This document shows positions 12,047 to 23,261 of a stretch of 64,000 nt of DNA, piece after piece. The notes beneath the pieces are model-generated. The model was not told the DNA's origin. It was given only the letters and a program-made list of their open reading frames with translations, and made no database searches. The DNA is taken from assembly GCF_963259705.1 (NCBI RefSeq), contig NC_081852.1, forward strand, positions 59,892,859 through 59,956,858, written 5' to 3'. The first letter of the stretch is position 1, and the number at the start of each line of letters is the position of its first letter. The translations under genes and the position numbers were made by a program. Origin of the DNA: Myotis daubentonii. Lineage: Eukaryota; Chordata; Mammalia; Chiroptera; Vespertilionidae.

Positions 12047-13021
12047 ACATGGGTGCATAAAATTGTATCTGTGTAAATTATAAGTAGGCATATAGGCAAA
12101 CACTAATCATGAGAAAACAGGAGTGGCTACGTTATTAACAACATGCAAACCAGATCCTAGGACGAGAAGTACTACCAGAGGCCAGATAACGTTTCATGAT
12201 AAAAGGGTCCAGAGATCAGAAAGGCCTCACCGAAGTGTCCGTGCCTAACGGAGCTTCAGACATTTGAAGCAAAAACTGAGCTAAAGGGAGAAACAGGTGA
12301 GTCACAGGCGCCGTCAGCTCGCAAACGTGCCCAGCCTCTCGGGGCTGAATCCGCGGGTCCCAGGCCACCTGGGCTCCCCACACCCATCCTCTTCTCCTCG
12401 CTCCTCACAGGGAGCGGGTTCTCACCGAGCGCCAAGTCCCTCCTGAGCTTCCGAACCAGCTGCCTCGGAGTCTCATCGGCCCCTGCGAATGGGATCCCGA
12501 CTGGAAGCCGGGAGCCTTCCGGAGGAGAAGCTGAGGCAGGGAGTAGCTTTCTCGGCCTCCGGACCAGAGACTGCGCCGCCTCCCAGTGCCCAGGGCCGCT
12601 CACACACGCCTTTTACTATTCCCGGTTTCTTTCCCCTCCTCGGTGCTTAATTCTGAGCCTTATAACCTGAGTGGCGTTATCTGATTTCTCAACATAATAA
12701 CATGTTCTACATTGTGATGTGAGGCGATGCAGAGGAATGCGCATTTGTGATTAGAATAGGGAGATTGTCTCATTTCTGCTGTTTTGTTCTCATTTTAAAT
12801 TTGACAAATGGAACACTGAATGGAATCCTGAAACCCTGGCAGTGTACATTACTGACTTGATTCATTTGCTTAGTTATTCATTCATTTGGGCGAACAATGC
12901 CTTTGCATTTGGAGGCTGGACAACACACGGACCCACTTAGCATTCAGGGAAGGGATCCCTTAGCGGGCGGCGTCCGCACACTGCACCTCAGAGGCTGGGC
13001 CTCCGTCTCCTCTCTCTCTCT
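12047..13021. other. Single-copy DNA with an AT-rich candidate element
   Basis: No gene recognised. About 12640-12880 is AT-rich and repeat-free, with ACATAATAACATGTT near 12691 and homeobox-like cores. It could be a conserved element. A weak L2-type 3' end, antisense, may start near 12855. Confidence 0.35.
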
Positions 13022-13233
13022 TTTTAAATATATTGTTATTGACTTCAGAGAGGCAGGGAGAGGGAGAGAGGAGAAACGTCAATGACGAGAGAGAATCATT
13101 GACCGGCTGCCTCCTGCACGCCCCTGACTGGGGATTGAGCCCGGAACCGGGCATGTGCCCTTGACCAGAATAGAATCCGGGACCCTTCAGTCCACAGGCT
13201 GATGCTCTATCCACTGAGCCAAACTGGCTTGGA
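13022..13233 (-). mobile_element. Ves-type SINE, reverse orientation
   Basis: Minus-strand reading gives the tRNA-like head (A box near 13207-13222, B box near 13164-13178). It continues into the GGGGATT.../CAGGAGGCAG body and the paired ATCATTGA-type region, and ends in an A-rich tail near 13022. The element is full length. A weak GGCCTCC duplication may flank it. Confidence 0.88.
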
Positions 13234-13480
13234 CAAGGCCTCCTCCTTCTCTTTGCTTATGTGAACTTGGGCTCTGAGAGGGGTGCCCCTGCTCCCTTCC
13301 CACAGCCCCACCCAAGCCCACACTCACCACTCTGCTGGCCTGGAGCCCATTCTAGCCTCAGCAAGATGAATAGGTCCCTATCTCTAACCAGGGGTCTCGC
13401 CTCTCTCCAAGTTACTTTCTCTCGCCTCCTCTCCCCAGGGGCTCTGGCTCACCAAGTGGTCCCCAGTGAGCATGGGAAGT
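13234..13480. other. Short single-copy interval
   Basis: GC-rich, no repeat or gene recognised between the SINE and the MLT1-like LTR. Confidence 0.4.
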
Positions 13481-14470
13481 GGGGTGGGCTGAACAGTGCC
13501 CCCAAAGATGTCCTGCCCACCTCTACGTGGGAACGTGACCTTATTTGGAATAGGGTCTTTGCACTTCTAGAACTATATCCCAAGAAACCAGAAACACCGA
13601 TCAGAAAGGACATATGCACCCCTATGTTCATAGCAGCACAATTTACCATAGCTAAGATTTGGAAACAACCTAAGTGCCCATCAGCAGGTGAGTGGATTTA
13701 AAAACTGTGGTACATCTACACAACAGAATACTACGCTTTTATCAAAAAGAAGGAACCTTTACCATTTGCAACAGCATGGATGGAACTGGGGAGCATTATG
13801 CTAAGCGAAATAATCCAGTCAGAGAAAGATAAGTATCACATGATCTCACTCATATGTGGGATGTAATGATCAACATAATTTGATGAACAAAAATAGATCC
13901 AGAGACAAATGGCGGGGGGGGGGGCGGGGGGGGGGGGTGAGAGAGCAACCACAGGACTTGTATGCACGCGTATTTGCATAATCAGTGGACACAGACACTG
14001 GGGTGGAGGGGGTTTGCCCAGGGTGGGAATGCCTTGTGGGGGGCGGTCAAGTGGGGAAAAAGGAGACATATGTAAAACTTTAGACAATAAAAAAAGAAAA
14101 TTGTGATAAAATTGAAAAAGAAAATAGGGTCTTTGCAGATGTAAGTAACATAAGGTCTCATGATGAGACCCCCTGCATTTAGGGCGAACCCCAAATCAAA
14201 GGCAGAGATCGATGTCCTAAGAGATAGGACAGGGGGTCCACAAGGGGGGACATGGGTAGAAGAAGGCGTGTAAAGACAGAGACCACCATTAGAGGGACGT
14301 GTCTATGGCCCGGGGATGCCAAGGCCTGCTGGAGCCGTCCTCCCCTGGCACCTGCAGAAGGAGCCGGCCTGCCCACACCGTGGCTCAGCCTCCTGCCTCC
14401 AGCGCTCAGAGAGGGGAGCTGGTTTAGGCCGCCCGGTGCGCGCTCTCTGCTCCTGCAGCCCCGCTGATTC
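13481..14470 (+). mobile_element. MLT1-type (ERVL-MaLR) solo LTR, split by an L1
   Basis: Two blocks (about 13481-13563 and 14123-14470) join into one diverged MLT1-like LTR. The left block holds the GTGACCTTATTTGGAATAGGG region, and the right block continues with TTTGCAGATGTAAGTAAC. It is an old solo LTR of a long-dead retrovirus-like element with no coding sequence. Its right edge is uncertain because decay is high. Confidence 0.68.
13564..14122 (+). mobile_element. 5'-truncated bat L1 with 15-bp target duplication
   Basis: This 559-bp L1 copy carries the end of ORF2 and the 3' untranslated region. The coding part (about 13564-13870) reads as decayed ORF2 C-terminus. It is followed by a G-rich tract (13914-13938) and an AATAAAAAAAG tail. 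A perfect 15-bp duplication AATAGGGTCTTTGCA flanks it (13549-13563 and 14123-14137), proving target-primed insertion into the MLT1-like LTR. It is much younger than the host LTR. Confidence 0.93.
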
Positions 14471-14818
14471 ACACGGGCCACCAGTTCTGCCCACACAGGC
14501 CCCGCTCCTTGGCCGAGGTCCCCATGGGGCAGCCACGGCTCTCATTCCTCCACCCCTCTCCACATCTGGGTACTTGGCTCCTGCCCTGGTAAAATGAATG
14601 CCTGCTGCCTCAAGCCAAAAAAAGCCTCAGGGGAGAGCACCTGTCTCCTATCACTGCCCCAGGCTGGCGTTACACCTGCTGCCTGCGGGGGGAGCTTCCG
14701 AGGAAACCACCCCATCAGGGAGGGGAGGAGGTGCTGGCAGGGTCTTTGCAGTGCTGGCCGCCATGTGGTTCTGTGACCCTCCAGGCCATCCTTTCCCTGA
14801 GCTCAGGCGTGAGTTGTC
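14471..14818. other. Single-copy interval
   Basis: GC-rich sequence between the LTR and the third hAT element. Nothing recognised. Confidence 0.4.
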
Positions 14819-14826
14819 CCTCAGGC

Positions 14827-15038
14827 CCGTGGTCGGCAAACTGCGGCTCACGAGCCACACGCAGCTCTTTGGCCCCTTGAGTGTGGCTCTTCCTAAGCCT
14901 TAGGAGGACCCTAATTAAGTTAATAACAATGTACCTACCTATATAGTTTAAGTTTAAAAATTTTGGCTCTCAAAAGAAATTTCAATCGTTGTACTGCTGA
15001 TATTTGGCTCTGTTGACTAATGAGTTTGCCGACCACTG
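14827..15038. mobile_element. Non-autonomous hAT transposon, perfect 8-bp target duplication
   Basis: This 212-bp element starts CCGTGGTCGGCAAAC and ends GTTTGCCGACCACTG, which are inverted repeats. It sits between perfect 8-bp duplications CCTCAGGC (14819-14826 and 15039-15046). The GGCTCACGAGCCAC block after the left tip is shared with hAT families known from several tetrapods. One of the horizontally transferred families (OC1, ET or hAT1 type) is likely, but I cannot name it securely. There is no coding capacity. Confidence 0.9.
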
Positions 15039-15169
15039 CCTCAGGCCCTCCTGGGCCCCCCAAGGTGGCTCCGGGCAGGAGGGATCAATGCGGGGGACGC
15101 ACACCTGGAACCAATCACATGACTGGAAGGACGCGAGCTCTTCACTGGAACGCACGGAATCAGCTTTGT

Positions 15170-15480
15170 TCTCCCCTTAAATCATCCCGATTTATTTATT
15201 TATTTTACTGCAAATTTCTCTGTTCGCCAACAGGAAGCGATTCGGGAAGTTTCTCCCAAATTGGCAAAGCTTTTAAGGCTGCCGGCCGCTGAGATTGACG
15301 GGCCTCGCAGGCGGGGAGGATAATGAGCTGCCTGGTCCGGGCCCAGCGAGCGCGTGCGAACAGGGAGGCGCTGGCTCAGACGGCCTGTTTCTAAGCCGGT
15401 GAAACGGGGCAGAGCTGTCACCCGGAAACAGGTGGCCGGCTGGTATTTGTTTTTAAATGTGTCCAGAATTAATTGGCTTC
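15170..15480. promoter_or_regulatory. Candidate conserved non-coding element with CpG retention
   Basis: An AT-rich segment (TTTATTTATTTATTTTACTG near 15190) grades into CpG-rich sequence (about 15275-15410) and then into a second AT-rich block with AGAATTAATTGG near 15464. Repeat-free. Suggestive only. Confidence 0.22.
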
Positions 15481-16084
15481 TGTGTCTGCTGGCACTGGGT
15501 CCTGACTAGCTGCTGCAGGACACGCTTTGAAACAGCTCCCACTGAGCCCTGAATACACAGACGGCACGTGCTGTGGATTCAGGGGGCACCGCAGCCCCCG
15601 ACCTTCCTGCACGCGGCCCGCGCAGTCCCAGGCGGGGCCTTCAAAAGAAACCCACTTCCCTGGCACAGGCCGGCGGCTCGCCCTTGTTCTCGTGGTTTCT
15701 CGGATGGGACTTTTGTGACGATCATTAGCTTGTTTACAAATGTTTTTAATTAAAGCCGAGAGAGGCTGGGAATCAGGCCTTTGGATAAACAGCTTGCCAT
15801 TTTAAAGGGCATTTCCCGAATGTGTGACAGGCCGGGAGTCTTTCTGGCCAATTCTGCCCTGGGAGTGGGGAGACGGGAGCCACGCCGAGATTTGGGGAGA
15901 CTCCAGAGGGGTCCACTTGGGGCTGGGGGGACGGGGGGTCCTGGAAGGCCTGCTCTGACCCAGCGCCATGGGTCCAACAAGCCCCCAGGCTCATGCAAAC
16001 ACAGTCACACACATGGCCAAGGTGGCAGCTTGTATGTTTATCCCAAATCGCCAACCTCACGCCAAGGCCTCTCCACCTCACTCC

Positions 16085-16109
16085 GGGGCGGGGGCGGGGG
16101 CGGGGGCGG
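16085..16109 (+). repeat. G-quadruplex-prone (GGGGGC)n tract
   Basis: Four runs of four or five G separated by single C bases meet the pattern expected to fold into a G-quadruplex. About 90 bp downstream, 16173-16186 (CCGGGAGGGGGCGC) resembles a CTCF core at 12 of 14 positions. Confidence 0.7.
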
Positions 16110-17274
16110 CTGTTTCCCGCTCCTCTGCCAGCTAAGCGGCTGGCTCTGGGTCCGGCTGGTCGGCAGCCCAGCCCGGGAGGGGGCGCCCTGGATAGAGGTG
16201 GCTGTGGACACACCAAACAGCGCCAGGCCCCACCAACCTACCTGGTGTGGGTCACGGCGTGGGGTTCCCTCCTCTGTGTGTGGCCCAGACTCAGGGCCGC
16301 GGACACCGGGATCCCGCTGCTGCCCAGAGCCGTCCTTCCCTGTGGCCCTTGCGGGACTGACTCCCCCCCGTGCCAGCCCCTTCCTCCTCCGGCCCCGCAT
16401 TGGGCGGGCTCTCCATCCGCCTGGAGGCAGGACGAGTGGGTAATTGAAGCCACCCTTGTTTGGCTGCAGGTGCCGCTGGTAGAGCTGGAGGCCCGTGGAC
16501 AGCAGAGGGCTCCCCCTCCCTGGGAGGCAGGGATGCTCAGGCGTCCACGGCTGGGCACAGGCAGGAAGGGCACGGTCTCCGGCCCCAGCAGCCGGCTTGG
16601 AAGACAAAGCACTGACTTGCCAAGCCCTGGACAGCGGCCGGCCCCGGGCGGTCTCGGCTCCGCCTCCTGCGTGTTGTGGAGGAGGAGTTGCCCAGACCAG
16701 CCCTGGAAGCGTCTCTGAAGCAGCCCTCATCCTGGGGTCGCTGTGCCCGCCCTGGGGCCTCAGAATGGGGATGGGAGTGGCTCTGGGGCTGGGCCACCTT
16801 GGACCTGGGGGAGACGTGGTGTTTTTCCCTCATGAGCACTTGAGGGGACCCTGCCAGTTCCAGGAACCCAGGGATCTGACTCCATGGTCCCACTGGGAAC
16901 CACCTGGAGGCTGACCCATTGACCCTGGGGTGCGGCGTCAGATGCACCACCAGGTCTCGTGGCCGCACAGACCAAGACTGGGGTGCCAGCTCCTGAAGCG
17001 TCCAGTCCCGTCAGACATCCGCACCCCCTCCAGAGCTGGCCACAGAGGGGGAACATGTTTGTTATAGACATAGAAAGGCATGCGCACACGGAGCCCACTC
17101 TGACTTACAGGGGCGCGTCCGCCCTCGCTCACCATCCCACCAAGCGGTTCTGCCCATCGTTTGCCAGGGGAGGGAGAGGAGAGACATCGCTCTGCAGAAA
17201 TCATGCCGGGACATTGTCTTCATTGAGCCGTTGTCCGCTCCTCAGAACCCCGCAGGCCTGGAGACAGTAGAAGT

Positions 17275-17440
17275 GACGCTCGGGACCGGCTGAAATAATA
17301 CATTGATTTCTCTATCCCGCTTCAGTCTACGCCACTGCGAGTCATATTTTCTCCGGTGCCCAGTAAATGACAATATCTGGTCGGCCTTTCCCCCGGTGGA
17401 CCGCTCACACAGCCCATCCATCACTGGGATGAAGGCGGAA
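17275..17440. promoter_or_regulatory. Candidate conserved non-coding element
   Basis: A repeat-free patch of balanced base composition with several CpGs lies between GC-rich flanks. No gene or domain fits. Suggestive only. Confidence 0.2.
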
Positions 17441-18179
17441 CAGCATTACAAACCCATCACCTGCTCCTCTTGCCATGCTGCACCCCCCACCCCCCCATGC
17501 CAAGACCAGCTCCGAAACGAGATAATTCAGCTAAGAATGCTATCAGCCGATCCATCATTTCACGGGAGAGAGAGGGAAGGAGTCTGGGGATTGCTGTCTC
17601 ACTTCGAAACCCGGCACTTTGGTATGGGGTGGCCCGATGTGCAGGTGAGAAAGCAGACTCCACTTCCAGGAACACGGACAGCTCTGTGCTCACAGAATGA
17701 CGGCAAAACACTCATGTGGGGAGCGGGGCTCTCGGAGGGAAGCTAGCGGGAGGGCCCCTGACACTGCTCCCCCATCACGGTCCAGTTCAGAGGAAGGAGT
17801 CGAGACCCGAGGTGCCTGAAATAAATGTCTCTCTGGAGAAATGCGCCCACGCCTGACGGGCTCCGCTCTGTTAGTTTTATCCCCTCTGGCTTCCCTTCAA
17901 GGCGATTGGTCAAGCCCCTGACCCAGCCACCTGGCCTATAATTAAAAGTTTGGGAAGCAGTGGGTGTGAAATGGCCTGGGCGTTGAGTTCCTGCTTGGGA
18001 GGGGCCAGTGAACCTGGCTCCCCTCCTGAGGCCGGGGGACAGTCTTTGCGGGTGACTTTTCCTTCCTTGCGACGCTTTCTTCTCTTGGATTCTGGAACAT
18101 TGCACATACCCGATCTTTATTCTCACTTCCTCACCTGGGCAACCTGGGTGAAAGAAACCTCATCATGGGTGGACAGCAG

Positions 18180-19090
18180 GTAAGCCACCCAGCAGGGTCT
18201 TGCCTCAGTAACAGGAATAATTAGCCTCGGACAGAAGGCTGCTCTGGCCCCAACTGAGAAAGCTGACAAGCAAGACCTGCAAGGACCAAACCACTTCCCG
18301 GGAACCCAGCTGCATCTCAGGACAAATCCCAAAACATCAACACCCAGCACAGTCCATTCACAGCGATTGCACGGTTGTGAGGCATAGGAGGAAACAGGAA
18401 AACACAGTCCATAGTGGACCAAACATGAAGCTGCCCAAACTGAAAACGGACACAGGGGACTGAGTAGGTGCCAGTATTAAATAGTTATTGTGATTGTGCC
18501 CCGAATGTCTGGAAAGGTAGAGGAGAGACAGAATATGTTAGGTAGAAACGATGAAAACCTAAATTGAATTTCTAGAGATGAAATCTGCAGTGCCCGAGGC
18601 TTGGAATCTATCGTGTGGGGTTAATGGCAGATTAGACTTTGAGGAGGAAAAAACCATGTAACTTGAAGATATAGTGGTAGCAACCATCAAAAAAAAAAAA
18701 ATCACACAGAGAAAAATAATTTATAAAAATGGAAAAGAGCTCAGTGTTGAGGTGCTTGGTGCCCTGAGGGGGAGGGGGCGGGAAGAAGAACATTTAAAGT
18801 GATAATGGTAAAAAGAAACTTTACAAACCTGATGAAAACTATAAATCCATAGACTCAAGAAGCTGAACAAACCCCAAGCACAATCCATATAAAAAGAACT
18901 ACACACCAACAGCACCATCAAACTGCTCAAAATCAGCCAAAGAGAAAATTCTAAAACTGCTCAGAGAAAGAAGACGCGTTCCATACAAAAGAAGAAAGGT
19001 AATATCGGTGAGGCCTTCGTGCTGGAATCAATGGGGCAACGTCTTCAAAGAACTAAAGGATGGGGTGGAGGACCTATAACCTGCCTCCGG
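18180..19090 (+). mobile_element. L1M 5' region and ORF1 fossil
   Basis: From about 18480 the sequence follows a decayed L1 ORF1. A coiled-coil-encoding stretch runs to about 18690, and a segment near 18830-18995 (around TGATGAAAACTATAAATCCA) corresponds to the ORF1 RNA-binding region. Stops and indels break every frame. The part before 18480 may be L1 5' sequence. The forward match ends near 19085, and the next piece of ORF1 appears inverted at 19255-19360. Confidence 0.65.
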
Positions 19091-19137
19091 GGCCCAGGGA
19101 AATGGGTCTCAGAAAGACACTGCACACGGTTTGGGTC

Positions 19138-19157
19138 TCTCTCTCTCTCTCTCTCAG
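19138..19157 (+). repeat. (TC)n microsatellite
   Basis: About ten TC dinucleotides. Confidence 0.8.
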
Positions 19158-19254
19158 ATACCTTACTTTTATTTTTTATCTTTTGGTGCCACAGGAACCC
19201 ATTAAAGGCTTTCAAATACAGGAGAGATATATGGCGGGAGTGAAATATGATTTG

Positions 19255-19360
19255 TGTTTTGTTCATGTCTGGGGTGCTGAATTCTTTCAGCTTTTGTGCG
19301 TCTGAAAGTGTATTTATTTCTTCTTCATTTTTTAGATTCATTTTTTTCTAGGTATCCTGC
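19255..19360 (-). mobile_element. Inverted L1 ORF1 C-terminal fragment
   Basis: On the minus strand this encodes a piece resembling the L1 ORF1p C-terminus (KNEEEINTLSDAQKLKEF, within the frame at 19045-19341). In a normal L1 it would follow directly after the segment that ends near 19085. The opposite orientation points to an inversion within one L1 copy, or two separate insertions. Confidence 0.62.
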
Positions 19361-19459
19361 ATAAAAAGGTGTCACACCGCCAAACAAGCCTGGGGAAATG
19401 CATCCCATGCGCTTTGCTCCAATCTTCGTATGCTAATAGCTCTGCGAGGTCCTATAGTA

Positions 19460-19775
19460 CAGTTAATCCTTGAGCAATATGGGGAGCTGGAGGCCTGACT
19501 CCCCACACAGTCGAAAATCTATGTATAAATTCTGATTTCCTAAGAACTTAGCTACTAATCGCCCTGTTGACCGGAAACCTTACCAATAACAGTCAATTAA
19601 CACCCACTTTACATGTTATGCATATTATATACTGTATTCTCACAAAAAAGTAAGATACAGAAAAAATGTTAATAAGAAAATCATAAGCAAGAGGAAACAC
19701 ATGTACAGTAGTAACTGAAAAAAATCTTCACATAAGGGGACCCACACAGTTCAGGCCCGCGTTAAGGGTCAACTG
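19460..19775. mobile_element. MER2/Tigger-type MITE with TA duplication
   Basis: The 316-bp element is bounded by TA dinucleotides (19458-19459 and 19776-19777), the target duplication of Tc1/mariner elements. Its tips CAGTTAATCC and GGGTCAACTG are inverted repeats with one or two mismatches. The interior is AT-rich and non-coding. This is an old placental-mammal family. The exact subfamily is uncertain. Confidence 0.78.
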
Positions 19776-19777
19776 TA

Positions 19778-20114
19778 AGTTATCATCTTAAAGTGTACTC
19801 TGTGTTCACTGGGGAAAGACTTCATTACTCATTTAGAGACCCAGTGAGGGAAGCCTTCCCTCCCTCGGACCCGTCTTACTTAGAGAACCAACCATACTGT
19901 TGGCAAGGTTTGGATTCAGGTTGCCCATCAATCTATTCATAAGTCCCCTGGGCACATCTATCCCGTCAGCCACCGGGTTGGAAATTGGAGCATATTTCAC
20001 ACTTTCGTATATTTGCAGATCCAGGAGAAACATGTCTGTGCTTGTATTTACGACACTGTATTACTTGGCAGGAGTTACTTTTATGAAATCTTTAGAGTCA
20101 TTTAAAAAATGCTT
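19778..20114. other. Single-copy interval
   Basis: AT-rich sequence without a recognised repeat or gene. Confidence 0.35.
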
Positions 20115-20124
20115 AAATAGTAAA

Positions 20125-20359
20125 TGGCCAGTTTTGCAAAGTGGTTAGAGCTTCGGCCTGTGCACCCAAGGGTTGTGGGTTTGATTCCTGGTCATGGGCA
20201 CGTACCTGGGTTGCAGGTTTGATCCCCAGGCTGGGTGGGAGGCAACCAATCGATGTGTCTCCCTCACATTGATGTTTCTCTCTTTTCCCCTCCCTCCCTC
20301 CTTTCTAATCTCTCTAAAAGTCAATGGGGGGAAAAATCCTCAGGTGAGAGTCAGCAAAA
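20125..20359 (+). mobile_element. Ves-type SINE, older subfamily
   Basis: The head reads GGCCAGTTTTGCAAAGTGG (A-box region), then TTGTGGGTTTGATTCCTGG (B-box region, about 20171-20189), the CAACCAATCGATGTG body and a tail with CCTCAGGTGAGAG. It is flanked by AAATAGTAAA (20115-20124) and AAAAAGTAAA (20356-20365), 9 of 10 alike. Box bases are decayed, so transcription by RNA polymerase III is unlikely. Confidence 0.85.
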
Positions 20360-20365
20360 AGTAAA

Positions 20366-21723
20366 AAATACATTTATTATCTGAATATATTGTGTTTTCT
20401 ATTGAGATAGCCTATGTTTCTTGCTGATATAACAATGTGATGCAATAAATGAGACTATTGACTAATTCCAGGTTCTTAGGAAAAGCTCCATATTCTAAAT
20501 GCCATGCAGTCATTCGGATTTTCATTAAAATGCCTACGGTGGGGCAGGATTGTTCCATTTTCTAAAAATACAGTAAAAAATGGGCAAAGTCCCTACTGAA
20601 CTTACATTCTAGCAGGGAAGACTCATAACAAACAGGCAAACAAATAAGATTTCAGAACAATGATAACACATAACACAATAGGAAAGGGGGTGAGAAATGC
20701 ACAGGGATTGTGGCTGCATTAGTTGCACCTAAAACCACTAACAGAATGAAATTTGAAGATAAAAAACAACAGCAGAGGTCTCTCCTGTCCTCCAGGGTCA
20801 CGTCCCCTCCAAGGGAAACCCTGCCAGGCCCACGTGCCGTTATAGCAAAGTTCTGGCCAATCTTCCGGAACAGAATCCTCCTTGTCTCACACAAATAGTC
20901 TCATAGTCTAAGAGATAAAACAAGAAACACACCTAACCCACTTTTTCAGGCTGGCAGAGCCAAGATATCAAATTGGATTCAGACAAAAGAAGAAAGAGGA
21001 CATTCAGTACAGTCTCATTTGTGAAAATAGAGCCAGCATTTCTGTAAAGGATATTACACACCCAGCCCAGCAGTGTGCATGGCAAAAAAAAGGACATCTT
21101 GTCCAAGGAGAGTTTGTCCAACATATTCAAAGGTGAGCTAACTCATTACAGTGACAGGGTAAATAAGGGGGGCATTTTTCAGTAGCTGCAGAAAAGGCAT
21201 TAATGAAACTTTATGGTCAGTAGAAAAGAAAGGCTCAGGAAGTTAGAAGAGGACCCATCTTAATGAAGGTGGGCGCAGAGGTGTCCTGCGTAAGAGGTGT
21301 CCTTGCCTCGCTCTACAAGGAAACAATCGTTGCCTAGCTACATGAGTAGAGGCAGTGCCCGCCTCCTGCGGTCTGCCCCTCAGTTTACCTCATCAGTACA
21401 GGTGCCTCTCCCTGAGATGATGCCATTCTGGGGCAAATCTCACCTGGTCACTGTGCTGGGCTTTTGGCCCAACGTGGAACAACTCTGGGGTGATTCTCAC
21501 CCTTCGTTTCCGCCCCGCAGGCTACCGAGCTTTGTCCAGCGTCTCCCTCTGCCCATCCAGTTCCCCCCAGCACAACCCTTCATAGGCTGATCCCTCACAC
21601 ACATGCTTCAACCCAAACTCCATTTCAGCAGGCACTTCAGAGAGCTGGACCTTGCCAGGAGGCACGCCAGAGCATCTTCCAAAACCTACACCAAAATACT
21701 AAAGGACCATGTTTAAAGATTAC
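20366..21723. other. AT-rich DNA, repeat traces, no gene
   Basis: 20366-20570 is repeat-free and AT-rich. About 20590-20650 resembles part of an ancient mammalian repeat ('CTTACATTCTAGCAGGGAAGAC' region). About 21290-21680 may be an old LTR, not named. No coding signal. Confidence 0.35.
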
Positions 21724-21734
21724 AAGTATTCTTC

Positions 21735-21905
21735 TGGCTCTGGCCGGGTTTCTCAGTGGTTAGAGTGTTGGCCCTCAGACCCAAGGGTCCAGGTTCAATC
21801 CTCAGTCAAAGGGCACGTACCTGGTTTGCAGGCCTGATCCTGGCCTGGGTCAGGGGTTGGGGCATGTGCAGGAGGCAACCAATTGGTGTGTCTCTCTCAC
21901 ATTGA

Positions 21906-21961
<56 letters not shown>

Positions 21962-22038
21962 CTTATCCTCCCTCCCTTCCACTCTCTCTTAGAATCCATA
22001 GGAAAAATAAATTCCGGTGAGGATTAACAACAACAAAG
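21735..22038 (+). mobile_element. Full-length Ves-type SINE with expanded (CT)n
   Basis: The copy has head, B-box region (TCCAGGTTCAATCCTCAGTC near 21788), body and a tail ending in GGATTAACAACAAC. An exact 11-bp target duplication AAGTATTCTTC flanks it (21724-21734 and 22039-22049). Its pyrimidine body has grown into a 50-bp CT microsatellite at 21910-21959, which makes it longer than its relatives. Confidence 0.95.
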
Positions 22039-22049
22039 AAGTATTCTTC

Positions 22050-22544
22050 CTTTAGTCAGAAGTAAGATGTGCGGTTGTCATCACTCGGTGCCCTTCAACA
22101 TTCCATTAGCATTTCTAGAAAGAGAAGTAAAATGGAAAAAAAATTAAGTTGTAAGGCATAAAAGGGATGAAATACATTTATCAATGGAGCAGATGCAAGA
22201 GATTCTGTAGACAAAGTTTTCAGACTCGCCGGGGAGTGCACAGGGGTAGCGGATACAAGATGAGACACGGCGAGCCGTGTCCTCCCAGACACAGCAGCAC
22301 CAACTGGAAAGCACAGCCCTAGAGAAGACCGCGCCACACTGCACTGACAACAAAATCTCTCTCACAGGTCCATCAACACAGGGCCTCGTGTGAAAAAGTC
22401 AAGCTCTTTTTAAGCAACATAAAAGGCAGCTTGAATAAGCAGAAATACAGGTCGAGACCATCTAGTGCTAAAAACTCATGTGCAAGTCAGTGCAAAGGGG
22501 CAAAACTGGCTGAAACAACCGAAAATCCTAGCGGGAGCGGGAGC
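22050..22544. other. Unassigned AT-rich interval
   Basis: No gene. It may be part of the L1 that becomes recognisable at about 22545. Confidence 0.35.
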
Positions 22545-22841
22545 ACATCGTTCATACGATGCATAATGCGACAGTAATAAAAAGCATGCGATGTTGGTAC
22601 AGGCCTTAGACAACTGGCCAAGGGGACACCTCGGAGGTCCAAACACAGATTCTCACGTCAGGACCAGAAGGCTTTGATGAGTGGGGGGAGAGAGAGCATT
22701 GTTTAAATAACGGTGCAGAGGCGATGGGAAGATCAACTCCAGGTATATTTAAAGCTACATGTGACGAGCAAAACTTTAAAACGTTTGCTAGAAAATGTAA
22801 AAATTCCATTACAATTTCATAAAAGCAGAGACTTAAAAAAA

Positions 22842-23053
22842 TTTTTTAATGTTTTTATCAATTTCAGAGAGGAAGAGAGAGGGAGAGAGATAGAAACATC
22901 AATGATGAGAGAGAATCATTGATCAGCTGCATGCCCTCCTCCCCTCCCCGGCACTAGGGATTGAGCCCACCACCCAGGCATGTGCCCTGACCAGGAATAG
23001 AACCCGTGACCTCCTAGTTCATAGGTTGACCCTCAACCACTGAGTCAGACCAT
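22842..23053 (-). mobile_element. Ves-type SINE, reverse orientation
   Basis: Minus-strand reading gives a degraded head (near 23030-23053), a B-box region (near 22996-23012), the GGCATGTGCCC-type stretch and an A-rich tail at 22842. Inserted in the L1 fossil. Confidence 0.85.
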
Positions 23054-23261
23054 AAAATGGGAGATTTCAACAATAAGACACAAAGAGCAAAAAGGTTTGA
23101 AAAATATTAATTCAATTCCATTAAAATCTTTCAAAAGCTTGCATTAGAAGAAATGTTATATAAGGAAAGAGGATTGTCACAGACTGAAAAGAAGATATTT
23201 ATAAACAGAGGATAACATAACACAGAATGAGTAACTTCTACAAATTAATAGTTTTCTTTAA

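Larger units (their letters stand above)
15047..18179. other. GC-rich single-copy DNA, candidate regulatory patches
   Basis: No gene supported. Overlapping frames on both strands at 15.8-17.1 kb (up to 241 codons) have no recognisable domain. Two stretches stand out, 15170-15480 and 17275-17440, where CpGs are retained and AT-rich motifs are mixed in. Confidence 0.45.

Noticed and set aside
15781..16730. Overlapping frames of 220-241 codons
   Set aside because: Open frames in three phases on both strands are expected at this GC level. No domain, no conserved start.
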